Assembly (NCBI GenBank): GCA_902477365.1
Contig: CABSGW010000071.1
Span: forward strand, 1-10,484
From: an uncultured Prevotellaceae bacterium
GTDB taxonomy: Bacteria > Bacteroidota > Bacteroidia > Bacteroidales > Bacteroidaceae
Reading direction: 5' to 3'
Length of the DNA stretch: 10,484 bases
Below, one piece after another: positions 1 through 5,869 of this stretch. The stretch's first letter is position 1. Every line of letters begins with the position of its first letter. A model generated the notes under the pieces. It searched no databases. It had not been told where the DNA came from and worked only from the letters and a program-made list of their open reading frames with translations. The position numbers and the translations under genes were made by a program.

Positions 1-93
1 GGTACACACGGGGCGTAATCCGGAAATGCCGACACGCTCCATGCCATCCTGCCGAAGCCAAGCTACGAACGCTGTAAAAAAAGAGGTTGTCAT
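1..93 (-). CDS. 5' part of an unrecognised gene, translationally coupled to upxY
   Basis: An open frame starts with ATG at 93-91 and stays open for 31 codons to the window edge. The N-terminus begins MTTSFFTAFVAWLRQDGMER. The ATG overlaps the TGA stop of the upstream UpxY-like gene (ATGA), an arrangement typical of translational coupling in an operon. I do not recognise the protein from this fragment. In Bacteroides capsule loci the gene after upxY is often upxZ, an inhibitor of non-cognate UpxY proteins, but nothing in these 31 residues lets me say this is one. It could equally be the first polysaccharide-synthesis gene. The call rests on the overlap and the absence of stops; a chance open stretch of this length is possible. 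Confidence 0.5.
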   Translation of the reverse strand, partial: MTTSFFTAFVAWLRQDGMERVGISGLRPVCT

Positions 94-650
94 GTTTTGT
101 TTGCGCTTATTTTTTCGATGTAAGCCAACGGAATGCTGGCTGCCACCACATGAACAAAACTTTCGATAGAAACCACAACACGACGGTCGCGGCAGCCTTT
201 AACCCGCAACAGTGTGCCTTCTGCACCAGCAAAAGGACCTTGGATGACCCGCACTCTTTCGCCTTGCCGCAAATCGAGTGCCTGTATGTCCATATAAACC
301 AATTTCTCATCGTAAGTTCCGGCTACACGGATAAAGTTCTCCATCGCCCCATCGGGGATTACGACAATGTAGCTGCGATCCTCTTCCCTCCGCATGACAT
401 AGCGTATGGGAAGAAGGGTATGTTGTTTCAATTCATCAAGGGTGGCCTTATTGGTGCGTGCAAACAGCAGGTTGTGAATAGCGGGTACAAGTTTGCGGAC
501 CTTTTTACGGTGATGCACAATATACTCGTATCGCATAGGTATAAAGGTCTCGACGCCTAACGCGTCAAGATGTTTTTTCACATCCAGCTCCCGACAATAA
601 GTTACACGCAACGCAAACCAACAGACGGTTTTGTTGTTTGTAGGGGGCAC
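90..650 (-). CDS. UpxY-like transcription antiterminator (NusG paralog)
   Basis: This 186-residue protein is a specialised NusG paralog. An N-terminal NGN domain lies at about residues 10-115 (CWFALRVTYCRELDVKKHLD near its start), followed by a linker and a C-terminal KOW domain at about 128-160 (ERVRVIQGPFAGAEGTLLRV). That layout and length fit the UpxY family of Bacteroidales. Family members bind RNA polymerase transcribing their own capsular or exopolysaccharide operon and prevent early termination in the untranslated leader. The start is GTG at 650: an in-frame TAA lies just upstream at 665-663 and no better ATG is available. The stop overlaps the next gene by four bases. A promoter and a leader of about 145 nt precede it, as expected for a factor acting on its own leader. 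The family assignment is firm; the polysaccharide role is inferred, because the target operon is off the window. Confidence 0.87.
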   Translation of the reverse strand: MPPTNNKTVCWFALRVTYCRELDVKKHLDALGVETFIPMRYEYIVHHRKKVRKLVPAIHNLLFARTNKATLDELKQHTLLPIRYVMRREEDRSYIVVIPDGAMENFIRVAGTYDEKLVYMDIQALDLRQGERVRVIQGPFAGAEGTLLRVKGCRDRRVVVSIESFVHVVAASIPLAYIEKISANKT

Positions 651-675
651 AAAAAAGTGGGTTTATTTCAGAAAA

Positions 676-746
676 GAGCGTTTCTTGGGGACACCGAGTA
701 ATACTTATTTACCCGATTTACAACGTTTTACAAAAATCAAACGCTC
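676..746 (-). promoter_or_regulatory. Structured 5' leader of the upxY transcript
   Basis: The transcribed leader, about 651-795, contains an 8-bp inverted repeat (676-683 with 739-746, GAGCGTTT/AAACGCTC). Nested inside is a 7-bp hairpin (695-701 with 709-715) around a 7-nt loop. Its single mismatch becomes a G.U pair only in minus-strand RNA, which agrees with the direction of transcription. UpxY proteins are known to act on the leaders of their own operons, so this is a candidate target or pause element. An 8-bp repeat in 150 nt could arise by chance, so the outer pair is weak evidence. Confidence 0.35.
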
Positions 747-801
747 AATAACCATGTTTGTGGAAGTTTTGTTTCTGTCTAACTAACAGCAATTTCCGGT
801 A

Positions 802-832
802 CAAAAGTAGTTATTTCATTTGAAATGAACAA
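802..832 (-). promoter_or_regulatory. Probable promoter of the upxY operon
   Basis: On the minus strand a -7 element TACTTTTG (809-802) matches the Bacteroidota consensus TAnnTTTG. A TTG at 832-830 lies 20 nt upstream in the -33 position. Transcription would start near 795, leaving a leader of about 145 nt. Between the two elements is a perfect palindrome with 7-bp arms (815-829, TTCATTTGAAATGAA), which could be an operator. I found no flanking inverted repeats of the kind that make capsule promoters invertible. Confidence 0.6.
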
Positions 833-912
833 TTTTAAATTGAAAAAAGCTATATTATATAAAGGGAGATACCTGATTGCCCATGTAAAAAACCTAATAT
901 CCCCTCTCTTTT

Positions 913-960
913 CCACTACAAAGCCCTGCCCCTTTGACACAGGGCAGAGCTTTGCAGTAA
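913..960 (-). terminator. Long stem-loop after the P-type ATPase gene
   Basis: This hairpin lies 39 nt after the ATPase stop. In minus-strand RNA, 941-960 pairs with 913-932 without interruption: 20 pairs including five G.U, with an 8-nt loop. The central GC-rich part is CTGCCC/GGGCAG. On the plus strand the wobble positions would be A.C mismatches, so the structure favours minus-strand transcription. No long U-run follows, so termination may be inefficient or factor-assisted, or the hairpin may protect the 3' end. It also separates this unit from the upxY promoter. Confidence 0.6.
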
Positions 961-999
961 CGAGCGTATCACTCTTGACACTACTCCCCCTTCTGATGC

Positions 1000-2943
1000 T
1001 CAATCAAACTTTTTATTTAAAATACGTACGGCATTGAGTACGGCCAACAGCGCAACTCCCACATCGGCAAAAACGGCCTCCCACAACGTGGCGCACCCCC
1101 ATGCACCGGCTAACAGTACCAACAATTTCACAGTAATAGCCCCGAAAATGTTCTGCTTCACAATGCGGCGTGTAGCCCTGCCGACGGCAATAGCCACCGC
1201 GACTTTGGAAGGCTGGTCGGTCTGTATCACGACATCGGCACTCTCGATAGCCGCATCCGAACCCAATCCGCCCATCGCAATCCCAACATCGCTCAATGCC
1301 AATACCGGCGCATCGTTCATGCCGTCACCAACAAAGGCGACCATGTGCCCCGGAACTGCCGTCAGTTGCTCTACATAGGAGACCTTGTCTTGGGGTAAAA
1401 GGTTGCCGTATGCCTGCCTAATGCCCAGCCGAGCAGCCAAATGGTCTACAATCTCCTGTTTATCGCCCGACAAAATACGTACATCCGTCACTCCCATCGC
1501 ACTCAGACGGGTTACAGCCTGTCCGGCATCGGGTTTCGGACTGTCGGACAACAACAAGTGGCCGGCATAACGGCCATTGACCATACAAACCACAACCGTA
1601 GCAACCGTACCGGTTAAGGCAACCGGAACATCCATCCCTTCTTCTGTCAGCATACGCACGTTGCCCACCGCAACGGAACGGCCGTCAATTACCGCCCGAA
1701 CTCCCCTACCGGCAAGTTCCTCCACTTGATCGACAGCCACCGCCACGACCTGACGTCCAACGGCATAACGCACCACAGCCTGTGCAACGGGATGCGTACT
1801 TTTCTGTTCTACCGACAGCACATAAGTGAGCAATTCGTCAACCGGGATACCCACAGCCTGTACATCGGTAATCTCAAAACGCCCTGTTGTCAGCGTACCT
1901 GTTTTATCGAAAACAACCGTCTGCACCTGTGACAGCGCATCCAGGTAGTTGCTGCCTTTGCACAAAATACCCAAGCGTGACGCTGCGCCTATACCACCGA
2001 AATAGCCCAACGGGACGCTAATGACCAACGCACAGGGACACGAAATAACCAAAAAGACCAGTCCCCGGTACAACCAATCGCCAAACACATAGTGAAAGGC
2101 CGGGACGAAGAAACCCAAACAAGCGGGCAAGAGCACGATGAGAAGTGCCAATATGGCCACAACCGGCGTATAGTAACGGGCAAAACGACGAATGAACAGT
2201 TCGGCCGGCGCTTTGCGGTCGGCCGCATCGCGTACCAACTCCAGAATACGCGCCAAGGCACTTTGATCGTAAGGCTTACTAACCCGTATGCGTACCAGAC
2301 TACCCGTAGCAATCATACCCGCCAACACCTCTTCATCGCACTGTAACGTGCGCGGCAGACTCTCGCCGGTGAGTGCAGAAGTATCGAACTGCGCTTCGGC
2401 ATCGAGCAGATATCCATCCAACGGGACACGGCCACCTGGTTTTACCTCCAATTGCTCACCAACCTGTACCTCGCGCGGAGCAACACTTACATACATTCCA
2501 TCGCGCCACACACTGGCAGACTGGGGACGCACATCCAACAGCCGACTAATATTACCGGAAGCACGCACTACGGCCCTATCCTGTAACATTTCGCCGACCG
2601 TATAGAAAAGCATCACGGCAACAGCCTCGGGATATTCGCCAATGCAGAACGCCCCAATGGCAGCCACCGACATCAACGTAAACTCGTTGAAGACATCGCG
2701 TTGACTTATATTGTGCCATGCCTTGTGCATCACAGGAAGGCCTACCGGCAAAAAGGCCACTACATACCACGCCAACCGGACGCCGGGAGCAAGAAACCAC
2801 GAAGCTCCGAAATGAGCGCACAGCATACCCACCAGCAACAGCTGCAAAGAGAGCAAAGGAGCAGTCGCTTGTCGCCATCCGCCCTGTGGAGAACAGGATG
2901 GAGAAGCGGCGTGTTGCGAACAGCAAGAACAAGTTGTTTTCAT
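1000..2943 (-). CDS. Heavy-metal P1B-type ATPase, probable Zn2+/Cd2+/Pb2+ exporter
   Basis: This 647-residue inner-membrane pump exports metal at the cost of ATP. Visible motifs, in order: TGES in the actuator domain (192-195); CPC in the sixth membrane helix (302-304); the phosphorylation motif DKTGTLT with Asp346; the HP pair of P1B pumps (384-385); and GDGMNDAP in the hinge (539-546). Near the C-terminus, Lys606 and the DVG at 627-629 match the Lys and DxG signature of the P1B-2 class (ZntA/CadA), so zinc, cadmium or lead is likelier than copper. There is no HMA domain; instead the first 17 residues hold a short Cys cluster (Cys5, 7, 8, 17 and His11). The ATG at 2943 follows a clear promoter by about 25 nt. 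A Fur-family gene lies just upstream with its own promoter carrying the same operator. Substrate choice is inferred from motifs. Confidence 0.92.
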   Translation of the reverse strand: MKTTCSCCSQHAASPSCSPQGGWRQATAPLLSLQLLLVGMLCAHFGASWFLAPGVRLAWYVVAFLPVGLPVMHKAWHNISQRDVFNEFTLMSVAAIGAFCIGEYPEAVAVMLFYTVGEMLQDRAVVRASGNISRLLDVRPQSASVWRDGMYVSVAPREVQVGEQLEVKPGGRVPLDGYLLDAEAQFDTSALTGESLPRTLQCDEEVLAGMIATGSLVRIRVSKPYDQSALARILELVRDAADRKAPAELFIRRFARYYTPVVAILALLIVLLPACLGFFVPAFHYVFGDWLYRGLVFLVISCPCALVISVPLGYFGGIGAASRLGILCKGSNYLDALSQVQTVVFDKTGTLTTGRFEITDVQAVGIPVDELLTYVLSVEQKSTHPVAQAVVRYAVGRQVVAVAVDQVEELAGRGVRAVIDGRSVAVGNVRMLTEEGMDVPVALTGTVATVVVCMVNGRYAGHLLLSDSPKPDAGQAVTRLSAMGVTDVRILSGDKQEIVDHLAARLGIRQAYGNLLPQDKVSYVEQLTAVPGHMVAFVGDGMNDAPVLALSDVGIAMGGLGSDAAIESADVVIQTDQPSKVAVAIAVGRATRRIVKQNIFGAITVKLLVLLAGAWGCATLWEAVFADVGVALLAVLNAVRILNKKFD

Positions 2944-2975
2944 TTATCGTTGAATTTTTATTGTTTTTTCTGTTG

Positions 2976-2983
2976 CAAAAATA
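2976..2983 (-). promoter_or_regulatory. -7 promoter element of the ATPase gene
   Basis: The minus-strand sequence TATTTTTG matches TAnnTTTG. The transcript would begin near 2969, giving a leader of about 25 nt. No convincing TTTG stands at the usual spacing upstream; that region is taken up by the operator at 2995-3011. Confidence 0.65.
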
Positions 2984-2994
2984 CAGAAAGGTTT

Positions 2995-3011
2995 TCGCAA
3001 CCCGGTTGCAA
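2995..3011 (-). promoter_or_regulatory. Palindromic operator in the ATPase promoter
   Basis: The minus strand reads TTGCAACCGGGTTGCGA, an inverted repeat of 7-bp arms around CGG with one mismatch; its core GCAACC/GGTTGC is perfect. It covers about -42 to -26 of the predicted promoter, overlapping the -33 region. The same sequence, as TTTTGCAACYGGRTTGC, stands at the same place in the promoter of the neighbouring Fur-family gene. I infer that it is the binding site of that regulator. Confidence 0.65.
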
Positions 3012-3052
3012 AAGAAAGAGGGCCGTAAACCTATATCCCCACACAACATGCA

Positions 3053-3093
3053 ACATCCCCTTGTAAACAATGATTTTGCTTACAAGGGGATGT
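3053..3093 (-). terminator. 18-bp stem-loop after the Fur-family gene
   Basis: Left arm 3053-3070 and right arm 3076-3093 pair fully in minus-strand RNA around a 5-nt loop (18 pairs, one of them U.G). The outer 14 bp are perfect in DNA and include CCCC/GGGG. It begins 22 nt after the regulator's stop and lies upstream of the ATPase promoter. It therefore probably ends the regulator transcript and makes the ATPase a separate unit. No U-run follows, so it may work as an attenuator or 3'-end stabiliser rather than a classical terminator. Confidence 0.6.
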
Positions 3094-3115
3094 ACTTATA
3101 TAAACACTGAAGCCG

Positions 3116-3559
3116 CTAACGTTCTGCCTGTTTGAACTTAAACGACCGGGAGCAAGCGGGGCATACCCCTTTCATGACATAGTTAATAGCATCGACCAAA
3201 TAACCGGGAGGCACATCGACCAAAGGCACCTTTATACCCTCCAGACAAAAGGTCTGCTGACACAGCTCGCAACGAAAATGTACATGCCGGCTGGAAAGCG
3301 CACAATGGCCATCGTTTTTGCAAATCTCGTATTTGACCGAACCACTCCCATCCTCGAACGCATGAATGGCATGCTTCTCTAACAAAACCGCCAACGAGCG
3401 CGAAATGGTGGATTTGTCCAACGTGACCAGTTGGGCCTCCAGTTCGGTGAGAGAAACCGGTGTTTTTTCCTCGGACAGCGCCTTCAGCACGATGATACGC
3501 GCCGCCGTGGGGCGTATGCCTTTATCCTTCAGTTTTTCTTCGCATTGTTCTTTCCACAT
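3116..3559 (-). CDS. Fur-family metal-dependent transcriptional regulator
   Basis: This 147-residue protein has an N-terminal winged helix at about 1-80 (recognition region DKSTISRSLAVLLEKH at 48-63) and a C-terminal metal-binding dimer domain. HVHFRCELC (92-100) and CPAC (133-136) give the two Cys-x2-Cys pairs of the structural zinc site. Cys80 and His85 have the spacing of a Cys/His pair used by Zur proteins, which hints at zinc sensing but does not prove it. An in-frame ATG at 3607 is rejected as the start because it lies inside the operator and upstream of the -7 element; ATG at 3559 sits about 17 nt after the predicted transcript start. The shared operator suggests that it controls itself and the adjacent metal-export ATPase. 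Fur-type iron or peroxide sensing remains possible. Confidence 0.88.
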   Translation of the reverse strand: MWKEQCEEKLKDKGIRPTAARIIVLKALSEEKTPVSLTELEAQLVTLDKSTISRSLAVLLEKHAIHAFEDGSGSVKYEICKNDGHCALSSRHVHFRCELCQQTFCLEGIKVPLVDVPPGYLVDAINYVMKGVCPACSRSFKFKQAER

Positions 3560-3582
3560 AATGTCCGGTATTTTAATGGATG

Positions 3583-3590
3583 CAAATATA
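3583..3590 (-). promoter_or_regulatory. -7 promoter element of the Fur-family gene
   Basis: The minus-strand sequence TATATTTG matches TAnnTTTG. Transcription would begin near 3576, about 17 nt before the ATG at 3559. This element decides the start codon, because the longer reading frame would begin upstream of it. Confidence 0.65.
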
Positions 3591-3601
3591 CATCTTTTAT
3601 C

Positions 3602-3618
3602 ATGCAATCCAGTTGCAA
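3602..3618 (-). promoter_or_regulatory. Palindromic operator in the Fur-family gene promoter
   Basis: The minus strand reads TTGCAACTGGATTGCAT. The TGCAA/TTGCA arms are perfect around a 5-nt centre. It matches the ATPase operator in TTTTGCAACYGGRTTGC. In both promoters exactly 14 nt separate the last TTG of that shared block from the -7 element. This is the expected layout of an autoregulatory site. Confidence 0.65.
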
Positions 3619-3667
3619 AACGATAAAAGCCGCCCTTCCCGAGACGAGTTGAGCGACTTTTACCGTT
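3619..3667 (-). terminator. Terminator-like hairpin at the end of the arginine operon
   Basis: Arms 3619-3633 and 3653-3667 form 15 continuous pairs in minus-strand RNA, two of them G.U, with a 19-nt loop. On the plus strand those two positions would be mismatched, so the hairpin belongs to the minus-strand transcript leaving argD. The 3' arm ends in GCGGCTTTTAT, giving a short U-run inside the stem. It starts 15 nt after the argD stop and directly abuts the operator of the next gene. Confidence 0.7.
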
Positions 3668-3682
3668 AATAAGGAATAATCA

Positions 3683-4816
3683 TCAAGCATTCAGTGCCCG
3701 ACGCAGACGGGACAAGAAGTCTTGCGCCTCGTCCATGGTGAGTGTCAGCGGCGGCAATAAACGCAGAATGTTGGTTGACGCACATCCAGTGAACACATGT
3801 TCGTTGAACACCAAACGGCTACGCAATTCCTTGATAGGCTCGGCAAACTCCAAGCCAATCATCAGGCCACGGCCACGCACATCCATGATTTCGGGGAATT
3901 TCTTAAGCTCGGTCAACAAGAAACTACCCACTTTGCTGACATTCTCGAGCAGACGTTCCTGTTCGATGACATCCATTACCGCCAAAGCGGCCGCACAAGC
4001 CAAGTGATTTCCGCCAAACGTCGTACCTAACTGACCGTAAACCGGTTTGAACCGAGGAGAGATAAGTACCCCACTCATTGGGAAACCGTTTGCGATGCCC
4101 TTAGCAACGGTGATGACGTCAGGACGAACACCCAGATACTGATGTGCAAAGAACTTACCGGAACGGCCATAGCCACACTGGATTTCATCGCAAATAAGCA
4201 CGGTATCGGTCTCGTCACAGGCCTGACGCAACCCTTGCATAAATTCGACTGTCGCCATACGGATGCCTCCGACTCCCTGAATACACTCCACAATCACCGC
4301 AGCTACATCTCCCTTTGCCAATTCGGTGCGAAAAGCTTCCAGATCGTTCAACGGAAGGAAGGTTACATGTCCGTTATCGTTGATGGGAGCTACAATCTTG
4401 GGATTATCGGTAGCCTCGACCGCCAAGGATGTGCGTCCGTGAAAAGCCTTACCGGCTGCCAGCACACGCTTGCGCCCATTATAGAACGAAGCCAGTTTCA
4501 ACGCGTTTTCATTGGCCTCGGCACCCGAATTGATAAGAAACAACTGATAGTCATCGTAGCCCGAGAGTTTGCCCAACCGTTCGGCTACCTGCGACTGCAA
4601 CTTGTTTACCACTGAATTGGAATAGAAACCCAAGGTGGCAACCTGATCGGACACAGCCTGTACGTAACGAGGGTGTGCATGCCCAATACTGATTACGGCA
4701 TGACCGCCATACAGATCGAGGTACTCCTGCCCTTTATCGTCCCATACATGGCAGCCTTTTCCTTTTACGATATTGACATCGTACAGAGGATATACATCAA
4801 ATAAATTCATAATCAT
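3683..4816 (-). CDS. argD: Acetylornithine (or succinylornithine) aminotransferase
   Basis: This is a class III, PLP-dependent aminotransferase of up to 377 residues. It moves an amino group from glutamate to the N-acyl-glutamate semialdehyde, the fourth step from glutamate to ornithine. Visible features are the cofactor loop NSGAEANE (96-103), the Asp-Glu pair 210-211 that contacts the pyridine ring, Lys239 in VAKGIANGFP as the Schiff-base lysine, and FGGNHLACAAA after position 266. Two starts, 4816 and 4810, are two codons apart; relatives begin close to LFDVYPL, so 4810 is as likely. It is the last gene of the arginine operon, 84 nt after argC and just before a strong hairpin. In Bacteroides the pathway uses N-succinyl intermediates, so the true substrate may be N-succinylornithine; sequence alone does not separate the two. 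Confidence 0.94.
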   Translation of the reverse strand: MIMNLFDVYPLYDVNIVKGKGCHVWDDKGQEYLDLYGGHAVISIGHAHPRYVQAVSDQVATLGFYSNSVVNKLQSQVAERLGKLSGYDDYQLFLINSGAEANENALKLASFYNGRKRVLAAGKAFHGRTSLAVEATDNPKIVAPINDNGHVTFLPLNDLEAFRTELAKGDVAAVIVECIQGVGGIRMATVEFMQGLRQACDETDTVLICDEIQCGYGRSGKFFAHQYLGVRPDVITVAKGIANGFPMSGVLISPRFKPVYGQLGTTFGGNHLACAAALAVMDVIEQERLLENVSKVGSFLLTELKKFPEIMDVRGRGLMIGLEFAEPIKELRSRLVFNEHVFTGCASTNILRLLPPLTLTMDEAQDFLSRLRRALNA

Positions 4817-4900
4817 TTTTACTTTTAACGGGAAACAGCGTATGCGTTGCCGGCATTTTCCTGCGTCTACCCGGATATGGTTGGTATATTGCGCCTGCCG

Positions 4901-5869
4901 TTAGAAAGCAAGCGATTTGAGTTTCAGTCCCGTAGTCTCGTCCAAGCCGAACATCAGGTTCATGTTCTGAACCGCTTGCCCGCTAGCACCTTTCAACAGA
5001 TTGTCGATGCAACTGGTGACAAGCAGCTTATTACCATACTTGCCTACATGCACCAGGCACTTGTTGGTGTTGACCACCTGTTTCATGTCGATGTCCTTAC
5101 CAACATAATGCGTAAAAGGTGCATCGGCATAGAAATCGCGATAAAGTGTCTCTACCTCGTCTAAAGAAGCCTCCGTACGAATTAATGCGGTAGCAAAAAT
5201 GCCGCGTGGAAAATCGCCCCGATAGGGAAGGAAGTCGATTTCTCCCTGGAACGAAGCTTGCAACTGACGTAAACTTTGTTTGATCTCGGGTACATGCTGG
5301 TGATTGAACGCCTTGTAGATGCTCATATTACCCGAGCGCCAACTGAAATGTGTGGTTGCTGCCGGTTTGACGCCTGCACCCGTAGAACCGGTTATGGCAT
5401 TGACCGTGACATCGCCCGCCAACAAGCCGCCTTTGGCCAACGGAAGCAATCCTAACTGTATACAAGTAGCAAAACAACCCGGATTGGCCACGTGGCAGGC
5501 TGTGCGAACAGCGTCCCGATTCAGTTCGGGCAAGCCATAGACGTAATCGTGTGAAGAGTCGGACAAACGGAAGTCCTGTGCCATATCAATGATTTTCACA
5601 TGAGCCGGCACAGTATGCTCGGCCAAGAACTGTGTGCTTTTGCCATGCCCAAAACAGAAATAAAGCACATCGACCTGATCAAACGGCAACTGATCGGTGA
5701 AACGCATCTCCGTCTCGCCATACAGCCCCTCGTGTACATCGGTCAACAAATTGCCCGCATTGCTGCTACTGTTCACAAACACCAGTTCCACTTCCGGATG
5801 GTTCAACAGCAAACGACATAATTCCCCAGCCGTATAGCCGGCGCCTCCTATAATACCTACCCGAATCAT
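4901..5869 (-). CDS. argC: N-acyl-gamma-glutamyl-phosphate reductase
   Basis: The 322-residue cytoplasmic protein reduces N-acetyl- (or N-succinyl-) glutamyl phosphate to the semialdehyde with NADPH, the step before ArgD. The N-terminal nucleotide-binding loop GIIGGAGYTAGEL is at 5-17. The catalytic cysteine is Cys132 in NPGCFAT. The HQHVPEI block at 190-196 supplies the active-site histidine of the family. GSTGAG near 161-166 is the usual substrate-loop glycine cluster. The ATG at 5869 overlaps the argG stop as ATGA, so the two genes are likely translationally coupled. Length and motifs are normal for ArgC. Confidence 0.95.
   Translation of the reverse strand: MIRVGIIGGAGYTAGELCRLLLNHPEVELVFVNSSSNAGNLLTDVHEGLYGETEMRFTDQLPFDQVDVLYFCFGHGKSTQFLAEHTVPAHVKIIDMAQDFRLSDSSHDYVYGLPELNRDAVRTACHVANPGCFATCIQLGLLPLAKGGLLAGDVTVNAITGSTGAGVKPAATTHFSWRSGNMSIYKAFNHQHVPEIKQSLRQLQASFQGEIDFLPYRGDFPRGIFATALIRTEASLDEVETLYRDFYADAPFTHYVGKDIDMKQVVNTNKCLVHVGKYGNKLLVTSCIDNLLKGASGQAVQNMNLMFGLDETTGLKLKSLAF

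Noticed and set aside
87..560. A 157-codon plus-strand frame opposite the UpxY gene
   Set aside because: It is antisense to a protein with clear NGN and KOW domains and has no recognisable content.
651..999. An invertible, phase-variable promoter before the UpxY gene, as in Bacteroides fragilis capsule loci
   Set aside because: I looked for long inverted repeats flanking the promoter at 802-832 and found none; only short internal palindromes are present.
2972..2978. A third TTGCAAC half-site over the ATPase -7 element
   Set aside because: TTTGCA is a common extension of Bacteroidota -7 elements, so the match is probably part of the promoter rather than an operator half.
2576..3070. A 164-codon minus-strand frame overlapping the start of the ATPase gene in another phase
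   Set aside because: It runs through the operator, the promoter and the hairpin as well as the ATPase coding sequence, and has low-complexity content.
3560..3607. Upstream ATG giving the Fur-family protein 16 extra residues
   Set aside because: The extension is encoded by promoter and operator DNA upstream of the predicted transcript start.
4817..4900. A possible internal promoter or regulatory hairpin between argC and argD
   Set aside because: Only short GC-rich repeats and no TAnnTTTG were found; the gap fits a plain intergenic spacer within one operon.
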